A DNA stretch of 64,000 nt. Origin: OAS926 sp035503715 (lineage in GTDB: Bacteria > Pseudomonadota > Alphaproteobacteria > Rhizobiales > Rhizobiaceae). The stretch lies in assembly GCA_035503715.1 (NCBI GenBank), contig DATJTE010000203.1, positions 6,863 to 70,862 on the forward strand. Direction: 5' to 3'. Of the stretch, positions 25,452 to 33,330 are shown piece by piece. The position numbers were made by a program, and so were the translations under genes. Under the pieces are notes generated by a model. It made no database searches, was not told where the DNA came from, and saw only the letters and a list, made by a program, of their open reading frames with translations. Position 1 is the stretch's first letter. Each line of letters begins with the position of its first letter.

Positions 25452-25832
25452 ATGACCACTCTACGCAAGGCTTCCGTGGCCGCGTCACTTGCAGCGGCGA
25501 TGGCACTGGCTGGCTGCATGAGCGGCGGTGGCATGGGCGGCGGCCCGATGGCACCCCGTCCAACCGGCGTCGAAGGCTCCTGGATCGATGGTCAACGCAC
25601 CGGCATGTCGACCTTTGCCGGTGGGGTCTTCTCCACCGTTGCGACCGACACCGGCCAGAAGCTCTCAGAAGGCAGCTACATCGTCAGCAACGGCACCTCG
25701 GTGCAGATCAACGGCACCTCGCTGATCCGCCAGACGCCGATCAGCTTCAACTGCCTGCTGGTTACACCGGCGCAGCTCAACTGCACGAGTTCTGGCGGCC
25801 AGCAGTTCATCCTTACGCGCTACACTGCCTAG
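25452..25832 (+). CDS. Omp10-like outer-membrane lipoprotein
   Basis: A 126-residue lipoprotein. The lipobox LAGC places the lipidated Cys at residue 22 after a typical signal. The mature chain has a Gly/Met-rich spacer (MSGGGMGGGPMAPRP) and a small beta-rich domain starting GVEGSWIDGQ and ending GGQQFILTRY, like Brucella Omp10. ATG at 25452 follows AGGGGATTGGG; an upstream frame would include the 25393 hairpin and lacks a signal. Likely anchored in the outer membrane; in Brucella Omp10 affects envelope properties and virulence, which need not transfer here. Confidence 0.78.
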   Translation: MTTLRKASVAASLAAAMALAGCMSGGGMGGGPMAPRPTGVEGSWIDGQRTGMSTFAGGVFSTVATDTGQKLSEGSYIVSNGTSVQINGTSLIRQTPISFNCLLVTPAQLNCTSSGGQQFILTRYTA

Positions 25833-25933
25833 ACGCCTCATCGTCCTCCGCTGATCGACAATAGGCTGCGATCGACCTTGCGCGCCTAACGGGCCTCTTG
25901 CGATAGTGCGTGCGAGAAGCGCCGGGAGGAGCA

Positions 25934-27187
25934 ATGGCCGCGCAGTTCGACCAACTAGAAGCGAGGGATCCCGCCGCGCGTGAGCGTGATCTTTTTTCGC
26001 GCCTCCCCGCGTTTCTGAAGACCGCCACTGCAGCCGCGCCGGGCCTCGGCCGCTGGCTTGCCGGCTGCGATCTCGGTGCGGTCACCGACCGTGCTGCTCT
26101 GGCGAAACTGCCGGTGCTGAGGAAGGCCGAGCTGATGGACTTCCAGCGGGCCGATCCGCCCTTCGGCGGCTTCGCCAACGCTGCGACGCTAAAGGGCAGT
26201 CATATCTATCTGTCGCCAGGTCCGATCTGGGAACCTGAAGCGACGGGCAGCCAGGCGGAGGACTCGGCGCGTGCCTTTCGCGCCATCGGCATCCGTCCGG
26301 GCGATATCGTTCACAACGCCTTTTCCTATCACATGACGCCGGGCGGCTTTTTCCTCGACAAGGGCGCTCGGACTCTGGGCTGCACCGTGTTTCCCGCCGG
26401 CACGGGAAACACCGACATGCAGGTCGACGCGGCCGAGGCGCTGAAGCCAGTGGTCTTCTGTGGCACGCCGGATTTCCTGAAGGTGATGCTCGACCGCGCA
26501 AAGGAGGTCGGAAAGGACCTGTCCTCGTTTCGGCTTGGGCTGGTCTCGGGTGGCGCGCTCTTTCCGTCGTTGCGCGCCGAATATGCCGAGCGCGGCGTAA
26601 AAGTCTTCCAGTGCTATGCGACGGCCGAATTCGGCGTCATCTCCTATGAGAGCGCCGGCGCGGATGGAGTGCCAACGCCGGGCATGATCGTCAACGAGAA
26701 CCTCATCATTGAGATCGTGCGCCCCGGCACCGGTGATCCCGTACCAGACGGCGACGTCGGCGAAGTGGTGCTGACCGGCTTCAACCCGGCCTATCCGCTC
26801 GTGCGGCTTGGCACCGGCGACCTTTCGGCGATCCTGCCGGGCACATCGCCCTGCGGCCGGACCAACCTGCGCATCAAGGGCTGGATGGGCCGCGCCGACC
26901 AGCGCACCAAGGTCAAGGGCATGTTCGTCGACCCGAAGCAGATCGCCGAGGTGGTGAAGCGCCACCCCGAGATCGGCAAGGCGAGGCTGGTGGTGAGCCG
27001 CGACGGCGAGCGCGACCAGATGGTGCTGCATGTCGAGCCGGCAAACGGATCGGCGCTCGATGGCCAGGCCGTCGAGGCATCCTTGCGCGATGTGACCAAG
27101 CTCGGCGGTGCTGTCACGCTCGCCGCGGCAGGCACTCTGCCGAACGATGGCAAGGTGATCGCCGACGAACGCGACTATTCGCGCTGA
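25934..27187 (+). CDS. PaaK-like adenylate-forming protein with altered phosphate loop
   Basis: A 417-residue member of the phenylacetate-CoA ligase branch of the AMP-binding superfamily. Motifs seen: CYATAEFG (A5, Glu present), RLGTGDLS (A7), GWMGRADQRTKVKGMFVDPKQI-type A8 hinge, and a C-terminal Lys in LPNDGKVIADERD (A10). The phosphate-binding A3 loop, SSGTTGKPT in PaaK, reads SPGPIWEPE here (about residue 95). Activity as a CoA ligase is therefore uncertain, though the rest is well kept. ATG at 25934 has GGGAGGAGC. No phenylacetate catabolic genes are adjacent. The natural acid is unknown. Confidence 0.78.
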   Translation: MAAQFDQLEARDPAARERDLFSRLPAFLKTATAAAPGLGRWLAGCDLGAVTDRAALAKLPVLRKAELMDFQRADPPFGGFANAATLKGSHIYLSPGPIWEPEATGSQAEDSARAFRAIGIRPGDIVHNAFSYHMTPGGFFLDKGARTLGCTVFPAGTGNTDMQVDAAEALKPVVFCGTPDFLKVMLDRAKEVGKDLSSFRLGLVSGGALFPSLRAEYAERGVKVFQCYATAEFGVISYESAGADGVPTPGMIVNENLIIEIVRPGTGDPVPDGDVGEVVLTGFNPAYPLVRLGTGDLSAILPGTSPCGRTNLRIKGWMGRADQRTKVKGMFVDPKQIAEVVKRHPEIGKARLVVSRDGERDQMVLHVEPANGSALDGQAVEASLRDVTKLGGAVTLAAAGTLPNDGKVIADERDYSR

Positions 27188-27289
27188 GCACCGGCGCCAT
27201 CCCCTGGCTTTTGCCCGAACCAGCCCGCGAAAAGCAGCGATTCCGCTTGCATCCGCAAAATCGCAATGTGAAATTGCCGGGCGAGAGCG

Positions 27290-27307
27290 CTGTTACACAG
27301 CGGTCAA
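27290..27307 (+). promoter_or_regulatory. Possible PhoB box upstream of the 5'-nucleotidase
   Basis: CTGTTAC-ACAG-CGGTCAA resembles the direct-repeat pho box (CTGTCAT-N4-CTGTCAT) at 10 of 14 positions and lies 48 bases before the start codon of a secreted phosphatase, a sensible PhoB target. Weak on sequence alone. Confidence 0.3.
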
Positions 27308-27354
27308 GGAGAGGCTTTAAGCCCTCCGGCGAGACTACCAGGGAGAACGGAACG

Positions 27355-29307
27355 ATGAGAAAAATCCTTGCAACGGCGGCGTTGTCGGTGTCGGCCTTGG
27401 CCGTGTCGGCCGGCGCGTCCTTTGCCGACTACACTTTGACAATCCTGCATATCAACGACTGGCACAGCCGCATCGAGGGGAACAACAAGTTCGAATCGAC
27501 CTGCTCGGCCGAGGAAGAGACGAAGGGCGAGTGCATCGGCGGCGCCGCGCGTCTCGTCACCGCGGTGGCTGAGCGGCGCAAGGCGCACGAAGGCGAAAAC
27601 GTCGTTTTCCTGAGCGCCGGCGACAATTTCCAGGGCTCGCTGTTCTACACGACCTACAAGGGTCAGGCCGAGCTCGAATTCCTCAACCTGATGAAGCCGG
27701 ACGCAATGTCGCTCGGCAACCATGAGTTCGACGACGGCGAGGAAAACCTCGTGCCGTTCCTCGACAAGGCGCAGTTCCCGGTGGTCGCCGCCAACGTCAA
27801 GCCGAACGCTCAGTCGGGCGCCAGCGGCAAGGTGAAGCCCTCTGTCGTGCTGGAGATCGGCGGGCAGAAGATCGGCATCGTCGGCGGCGTTCCGAACGAC
27901 ACCGTTGACCTTGCGTCGCCCGGCCCGAACATCGCCATCGAGGATGACGTTGCGTCGATCACTGCGGAAGTGAAGGCACTCGCCGCGCAGGGCGTCGACA
28001 AGATCATCGCGGTGACTCACATCGGCTACCAGCGCGAGATGGACCAGATCGCGAAGATCCCCGGCGTCGACGTCGTCGTCGGCGGCCATTCGCACACGCT
28101 GCTCTCGAACAAGGACGACAAGGCGGCCGGTCCCTACCCGACGATGGTCGACAACCCGCTCGGCTATAAGGTGCCGGTCGTGCAGGCCGCGTCCTACTCG
28201 AAGGTGCTCGGCGAGTTGAAGGTGACCTTCAGCGACATCGGCATCGTCAAGGAAGCTGTTGGCGATCCGATCCCGCTCGACGCCACCATCAAGCAGGACG
28301 AGGCCGTGCTCGCCCGCATCAAGGAGATGGGCGCGCCTATCGAAGAGCTGAAGGCGCTCGAGGTTTCCGAGACGACCGAGGCAATCGACGGCAGCCGCGA
28401 GAGCTGCCGCGCTGTCGAGTGCGCGATGGGTAACCTCATTGCTGACGCGATGATCGACCGCACCAAGGACCAGGGTGTAACCATCGCCATCCAGAATGGC
28501 GGAGGCATCCGCGCTTCGATCGATCAGGGCGTCGTGACGATGGGTGAGGTTCTGACGGTGCTGCCATTCCAGAACACCCTCGCCACCTTCCAGTTGACCG
28601 GCAAGGACATCGTCGCCTCGCTCGAGCATGGCGTCAGCGCCATCGAAGAAGGCAAGGGTCAGTTTCCGCAAGTCGCAGGCCTGAAATACGCCTTCGACAA
28701 GTCGGTTGCGCCAGGTGCCGGTCGCATCAAGTCGGTCGAGGTCCAGGAAAACGGCGCCTGGGCGCCGATCGATGAAGCCAAGGTCTACACCATCGCGACC
28801 AACAACTTCACGCGCGGCGGCGGCGACGGCTACAAGCTGTTCGGCTCCAACGCTCAGAACGCCTATGACTACGGTCCGAGCCTAGAGCAGGTCGTCGCCG
28901 ATTACCTGAAGGCACACCGGCCCTATACGCCGAAGCTCGACGGACGCATCACCGAGGTGGCGGCGGTCGTGGCTGCCGAGCCGGCGCCGGCTGAACCGGC
29001 GCCCGCACCGGCCGATCCGAAACTGCCCGAGCCACCGGCTGGTTCCGGCGACATCGCCGGCACGCCACCCGCAGTCGATGGCGGCACGCCGCCGGCGGCT
29101 GAGCCGGCGCCCGCCGCGCCAGCGCCTGCCGCGCCGGCTGGGACAGAGCAGAGCCACACCGTCGTCGCTGGCGACAATTATTGGGATCTGGCCGAAAAAT
29201 ATTACGGCGACGGCGCCAAGTGGAAGCTGATCGCCGACGCCAATCCGGAGTACAAGCCGCGCGCCCTGCCCATCGGCGTCACGCTTAAGATCCCGGCCGC
29301 GAGCTGA
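27355..29307 (+). CDS. Bifunctional metallophosphatase/5'-nucleotidase with C-terminal LysM
   Basis: A 650-residue exported enzyme releasing phosphate from nucleotides (UshA-like). Signal peptide 1-24 (ASFA). The calcineurin-like metal site is intact: Asp35 and His37 in NDWHSR, Asp90 in SAGDNFQG, Asn122/His123 in GNHEFD and GGHSHT. The 5'-nucleotidase C-terminal domain follows (QNGGGIRASI, FTRGGGDGYKLFG). Then comes a linker of about 60 residues of Pro/Ala/Glu and a LysM domain (SHTVVAGDNYWDLAEKYYG...LPIGVTLKIP) that should tether it to peptidoglycan. ATG at 27355 with GGGAG upstream. Single gene, closed by a strong terminator. Confidence 0.92.
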   Translation: MRKILATAALSVSALAVSAGASFADYTLTILHINDWHSRIEGNNKFESTCSAEEETKGECIGGAARLVTAVAERRKAHEGENVVFLSAGDNFQGSLFYTTYKGQAELEFLNLMKPDAMSLGNHEFDDGEENLVPFLDKAQFPVVAANVKPNAQSGASGKVKPSVVLEIGGQKIGIVGGVPNDTVDLASPGPNIAIEDDVASITAEVKALAAQGVDKIIAVTHIGYQREMDQIAKIPGVDVVVGGHSHTLLSNKDDKAAGPYPTMVDNPLGYKVPVVQAASYSKVLGELKVTFSDIGIVKEAVGDPIPLDATIKQDEAVLARIKEMGAPIEELKALEVSETTEAIDGSRESCRAVECAMGNLIADAMIDRTKDQGVTIAIQNGGGIRASIDQGVVTMGEVLTVLPFQNTLATFQLTGKDIVASLEHGVSAIEEGKGQFPQVAGLKYAFDKSVAPGAGRIKSVEVQENGAWAPIDEAKVYTIATNNFTRGGGDGYKLFGSNAQNAYDYGPSLEQVVADYLKAHRPYTPKLDGRITEVAAVVAAEPAPAEPAPAPADPKLPEPPAGSGDIAGTPPAVDGGTPPAAEPAPAAPAPAAPAGTEQSHTVVAGDNYWDLAEKYYGDGAKWKLIADANPEYKPRALPIGVTLKIPAAS

Positions 29308-29327
29308 TCGTCCGACACCAATCGGAG

Positions 29328-29362
29328 AAAACCCGCCCGGTGCAAGCCGGGCGGGTTTTTCT
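29328..29362 (+). terminator. Rho-independent terminator after the 5'-nucleotidase
   Basis: AAAACCCGCCCGG and CCGGGCGGGTTTT form a 13-bp stem with a six-base loop, followed by a T-rich run. Ends transcription 20 bases past the stop. Confidence 0.92.
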
Positions 29363-29442
29363 TTGGAAGAAGACCTGCGGCCAGACGTTCCATTGAAAAC
29401 CGCCCGTAGCTGATTAAGTTCGGCGGCGAACTCGGAGCTTTC

Positions 29443-30450
29443 GTGGACAATTCAGGACAAAGCGCTGGAAAGATTGGCGTTCTGCTCGTCAATCTGGGAA
29501 CACCGGACGGCACGGATTTTGCGCCTATGTGGCGCTATCTGCGCGAATTCCTGTCGGACCCGCGCGTCATCGAGCTGCCGCGCATCGCCTGGTATCCGAT
29601 CCTCTATGGCATCGTGCTGACCACGCGGCCGAAAAAGTCCGGCGCGAACTACAAGAAAATCTGGAACCGCGAGAAGGACGAGTCGCCGCTCCGGACATTT
29701 ACGCGGGCGCAGGCGGAAAAACTCGCTGCTGCGCTTGCTGGTGAACCGGCGATCGAGGTCGAATGGGGCATGCGCTACGGCACCCCGTCGATCAAGAGCG
29801 CCGTCGATGCGCTTTACGCGAAAGGCTGCCGGCGGATCGTCTATTTCCCGCTCTATCCGCAATACTCGGCGACGACGACCGGGACGGCTTACGACAAGCT
29901 GTTCCGCGCGCTGATGGGGATGCGCGACCAGCCGACGATCCGCGGCGTGCCGCCTTATTACGCGGAGCCGGTGTTCATCGACGCGCTCGCTGCTTCCATC
30001 GAGAAGCACCTGAAGACGCTCGATTTCGAACCGGAGATGATCCTCGCCTCCTATCACGGCATACCGAAACCGTATTCGGACAAGGGCGATCCCTATCGCG
30101 CGCATTGCCTCGAGACGACACGGCTGCTGCGCGACAAGCTCGGCTGGAGCGAAGAGCGTTTCACCAGCACCTTCCAGTCGCGCTTCGGCGCGCAGGAATG
30201 GCTGCAGCCCTACACGGACAAGACGGTGGAGAGGCTTGCGAAGGATGGCGTCAAACGCATCGCCATTGTGAATCCCGGCTTTTCGTCCGACTGCATCGAG
30301 ACCCTCGACGAGATTGGCCGCGAGGTCCGTGACGAGTTCCTGCATGCTGGCGGCGAAAAATTCGTTCACATCCCATGCCTGAACGACTCGGATGAGGGCA
30401 TGAAGGTCATCGAGGCGCTCACGCGCCGCGAACTTCGGGGCTGGCTTTAG
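29443..30450 (+). CDS. hemH: Ferrochelatase
   Basis: Inserts Fe2+ into protoporphyrin IX, the last step of haem synthesis, on the inner membrane face. The 335-residue protein has the usual signatures LLVNLGTPDG, YPQYSATTTGT, the metal-site His in SYHGIPKPY, and the acidic site SDCIETLDEIG. The start is GTG at 29443 with CGGAGC upstream; no ATG lies before the conserved LLVNLGTP strand. There is no Cys cluster for an Fe-S centre at the C-terminus. Monocistronic in appearance, after a terminator. Confidence 0.94.
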   Translation: MDNSGQSAGKIGVLLVNLGTPDGTDFAPMWRYLREFLSDPRVIELPRIAWYPILYGIVLTTRPKKSGANYKKIWNREKDESPLRTFTRAQAEKLAAALAGEPAIEVEWGMRYGTPSIKSAVDALYAKGCRRIVYFPLYPQYSATTTGTAYDKLFRALMGMRDQPTIRGVPPYYAEPVFIDALAASIEKHLKTLDFEPEMILASYHGIPKPYSDKGDPYRAHCLETTRLLRDKLGWSEERFTSTFQSRFGAQEWLQPYTDKTVERLAKDGVKRIAIVNPGFSSDCIETLDEIGREVRDEFLHAGGEKFVHIPCLNDSDEGMKVIEALTRRELRGWL

Positions 30451-30477
30451 CCGGAACTCGCGCACGCGTCGCCCGTT

Positions 30478-30503
30478 ATCGGTGTTCCTTGCCGAACACC
30501 GAT
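30478..30503 (+). promoter_or_regulatory. 10-bp hairpin immediately before the FAD oxidoreductase start codon
   Basis: ATCGGTGTTC-CTTGCC-GAACACCGAT is a perfect 10-bp inverted repeat ending two bases before the ATG at 30506. It occupies the place of a ribosome binding site and none is otherwise visible. It may be an operator, a translational control hairpin or the hemH terminator (no T-run). Confidence 0.6.
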
Positions 30504-30505
30504 CC

Positions 30506-31714
30506 ATGAACCGACATCTCGATCTCCGAACCGGGCGCACCGTCTGGTCAGCATACCGCTCGCCGGCCGTTCCCGTCAGCACGCTGACGCGCGATATCAG
30601 GACAGACGTGCTCGTCGTCGGCATGGGTGTCAGCGGCGCGCTGATCGCCGAGGCACTGACGGCTGACGGTCATTCGGTTGTCGCGATCGACCGTCGCGGC
30701 CCAGCGAAAGGATCGACCGCCGCCAATACGGCGCTGGTGCTCTACGAAATCGACAATCCGCTCTCCGTTCTGTCCGAGAAGATCGGCAAGCACAAAGCGC
30801 AACAGGCCTGGCGGCGATCACTGCTCTCTGTCTTCGCGCTTCGGCACCGGATCAAAGAGGTGCAGATCGGGTGCAATCTCGAGGAGCGGCCGTCGCTCTA
30901 TCTTTCCGGCACAGAGCTTGGCTCAAGCGGCCTGAAGGACGAGGCAGAGGCGCGGCGAGAAGCCGGTATTTCGGCGCGATACCTGACAAGGTCGGAATTA
31001 TCGGAACGATTTGGGATCGACCGTGCAGGCGCCATCATCAGCAATGGCAATCTCGCGCTCGATCCGCGCAAACTGACCACCGGACTCTTGCGGACCGCAG
31101 CGACACGCGGCGCGCGTTTTTATGCGCCATGCGAGGCGGCCAGCTTCGAGCACGCAGCGGACGCGGTGACGGTTGGCACGAAAAATGGGCCGACAATCAC
31201 GGCAAAACATATCGTGCTCGCCACCGGTTACGAACTCGCATCGATCGTGCCGGCAAAACATCACCGCATCATCTCGACCTGGGCGATCGCGACAAAGCCC
31301 CAGCCGCGCGCCTATCCGCGCGAGCGGCCGATGATCTGGGAAGCGTCCGACCCCTATCTCTACATTCGCACGACCGCGGACGGCCGCATCATCTGCGGTG
31401 GCGAGGACGAGGAGTTCGCCGACGAGGATCGCCGTGACGCGCTGCTTCCGGCGAAGACACGGCGCCTGTCCGAGAAGCTGAAGAGACTTCTGCCTGGTAT
31501 CGATACCACGCCCGAGTTCGCCTGGTCCGGCTCGTTCGGTTCGACCGCCGACGGCCTGCCGCTGATCGGCACAGTTCCACGCCACCCAAGAATCTTTGCG
31601 GTCCTGGGATATGGCGGGAACGGCATCACCTGGTCGCAGCTTGCGTCCGAGATCATCCGCACAGCGCTAGCGAACGGCAAGGATGCCGACGCCGATTTGT
31701 TTTCCTTTGGGTAA
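30506..31714 (+). CDS. FAD-dependent oxidoreductase (DAO/DadA-like)
   Basis: A 402-residue flavoprotein of the D-amino-acid oxidase superfamily. The dinucleotide motif is VLVVGMGVSGALIAEAL followed by a VVAIDRRG strand; the second FAD segment ITAKHIVLATGYE and the C-terminal GSTADGLPLIGTVPRHPRIFAVLGYGGNGITWS are characteristic. No membrane segment or signal. The substrate could be an amino acid, sarcosine-like amine or proline derivative. The start at 30506 is uncertain because a hairpin sits directly upstream; a GTG at 30482 would read through the hairpin. Gene stands alone after hemH. Confidence 0.82.
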   Translation: MNRHLDLRTGRTVWSAYRSPAVPVSTLTRDIRTDVLVVGMGVSGALIAEALTADGHSVVAIDRRGPAKGSTAANTALVLYEIDNPLSVLSEKIGKHKAQQAWRRSLLSVFALRHRIKEVQIGCNLEERPSLYLSGTELGSSGLKDEAEARREAGISARYLTRSELSERFGIDRAGAIISNGNLALDPRKLTTGLLRTAATRGARFYAPCEAASFEHAADAVTVGTKNGPTITAKHIVLATGYELASIVPAKHHRIISTWAIATKPQPRAYPRERPMIWEASDPYLYIRTTADGRIICGGEDEEFADEDRRDALLPAKTRRLSEKLKRLLPGIDTTPEFAWSGSFGSTADGLPLIGTVPRHPRIFAVLGYGGNGITWSQLASEIIRTALANGKDADADLFSFG

Positions 31715-31819
31715 TGACGCCGGGGGATTGTGGCGCCGCGTGATTGTGTCCGCCACAATTCACACTTAAGTGTCTGCCGACCGCTAACGCGGTTCCGGGC
31801 AACCTAGGAGGAGGGCAAC

Positions 31820-32785
31820 ATGCCTCTCGTTGGCTTCGACGTGCTTGTTGGCGCGCTCGTTCTCTTCGTTCTTGCGACGATTTTCTTCGGTATCCGCACG
31901 GTGCCGCAGGGCTTCAACTATACAGTCGAGCGGTTCGGCCGCTATACGCGCACGCTGACGCCGGGCCTCAACGTCATCATCCCCTACGTCGACCGCATCG
32001 GCGCCAAGATGAACATGATGGAGCAGGTGCTCGATGTGCCGACGCAGGAGGTCATCACGCGCGACAACGCCATCGTAGCGGTCGACGGCGTTGCCTTCTA
32101 TCAAGTGCTGAACGCACCGCAGGCGGCCTACCAGGTGGCCGGGCTGCAGAACGCCATCCTCAACCTCACCATGACGAACATCCGTACCGTCATGGGCTCG
32201 ATGGACCTCGACGAGCTTCTGTCCAACCGCGATGCCATCAACGAGCGGCTGCTGCGCGTCGTCGACGAGGCGGCGCATCCGTGGGGCATCAAAGTGACGC
32301 GCGTCGAGATCAAGGACATCAACCCGCCGGCCAACCTCGTCGAATCGATGGCCCGCCAGATGATGGCCGAACGAAACAAGCGCGCGCAGATCCTCGAAGC
32401 CGAGGGCCTGAAGGCTGCGCAGGTGCTCGAGGCAGAAGGCCGCCGCGAGGCCGCGTTCCGCGACGCCGAAGCGCGCGAGCGCGCGGCGGAAGCGGAAGCA
32501 AAGGCGACGCAGGTTGTTTCGGACGCCATCTCCAAGGGTGACGTGCAGGCGCTTAATTACTTCGTCGCGCAGAAATACACCGAGGCGCTGGCCAAGATCG
32601 GTTCGGCCGGCAATAGCAAGGTTGTGTTGATGCCGCTCGAGGCTTCATCGCTGATCGGCACGCTGGGCGGCATCGGCTCCATCGCCAAGGAAGTCTTCGG
32701 CGAGGGCGGCGCGCAGGCAAACGCTCTTGTTCGGCCGCCGCGCGTGCCGGTAACGCCCCGCACGCCAGAACCTCCCGCGGAGTAA
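31820..32785 (+). CDS. SPFH/stomatin-like membrane protein (QmcA type)
   Basis: A 321-residue protein with one N-terminal TM helix (residues 6-26), an SPFH domain (YTVERFGRYTRTLTPGLNVIIPYVDRI, DVPTQEVITRDN, NPPANLVESMARQMMAERNKRAQILEAEG) and a long Glu/Ala-rich coiled coil ending at about residue 235. Forms ring-like oligomers on membrane microdomains and is linked with membrane protein quality control. The ribosome site is AGGAGGAGG. It is 5 bases ahead of an NfeD-family gene, the classical SPFH-NfeD pair. Confidence 0.92.
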   Translation: MPLVGFDVLVGALVLFVLATIFFGIRTVPQGFNYTVERFGRYTRTLTPGLNVIIPYVDRIGAKMNMMEQVLDVPTQEVITRDNAIVAVDGVAFYQVLNAPQAAYQVAGLQNAILNLTMTNIRTVMGSMDLDELLSNRDAINERLLRVVDEAAHPWGIKVTRVEIKDINPPANLVESMARQMMAERNKRAQILEAEGLKAAQVLEAEGRREAAFRDAEARERAAEAEAKATQVVSDAISKGDVQALNYFVAQKYTEALAKIGSAGNSKVVLMPLEASSLIGTLGGIGSIAKEVFGEGGAQANALVRPPRVPVTPRTPEPPAE

Positions 32786-32790
32786 CAGCC

Positions 32791-33258
32791 ATGCTGCAGC
32801 AGATCTTCGGCGAGCTCGGACCATGGAACTGGATGGTTCTCGGCTTCCTGCTGCTCGCGCTGGAAATCGTCATGCCCGGCTTCTTCCTGCTCTGGATCGG
32901 CCTGGCGGCAATCGTCACCGGCGCGATTTCGCTCGCGCTCTGGGACGTCTCCTGGTGGGTCTGGCAGACGCAGGTGATCGTATTCCTGGTGCTGGCGCTC
33001 GCCGCGGCGTGGGGCGGACGCAAGCTGATGGGCAGCGACAAGGTCGAGGATTCCGACATGCCGTTGCTCAACCAGCGTGGCGCGCAGCTCGTCGGCCGCA
33101 TGGCGACGCTGACCGAGCCGATCGCCAACGGGCGCGGTCGCGTGAAACTGGGCGATACGATGTGGCGCGTATCCGGGCCTGATCTGCCGGTTGGCGCGAA
33201 AGTGCGTGTCACCGCGGCATCGGATTCCGAACTGGAGCTGGTCGTCGAGGCAGCGTAA
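32791..33258 (+). CDS. NfeD family membrane protein (short form)
   Basis: A 155-residue NfeD protein without the protease domain. Three or four TM helices (about residues 10-90: NWMVLGFLLLALEIVMPGFFLLWIGLAAIVTG is divided over two helices) are followed by a C-terminal OB-fold domain (LNQRGAQLVGRMATL, GRGRVKLGDTMWRVSG, VRVTAASDSELEL). Short NfeD proteins partner the SPFH protein encoded 5 bases upstream, with which it is surely cotranscribed. Confidence 0.9.
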   Translation: MLQQIFGELGPWNWMVLGFLLLALEIVMPGFFLLWIGLAAIVTGAISLALWDVSWWVWQTQVIVFLVLALAAAWGGRKLMGSDKVEDSDMPLLNQRGAQLVGRMATLTEPIANGRGRVKLGDTMWRVSGPDLPVGAKVRVTAASDSELELVVEAA

Positions 33259-33330
33259 GCGTCCGTATCGATTGCAGCCGCCCCGCCGGTCTGGAATGAT
33301 CGGGCGCAGGGGCGTGCTGGCGGAGACGGA

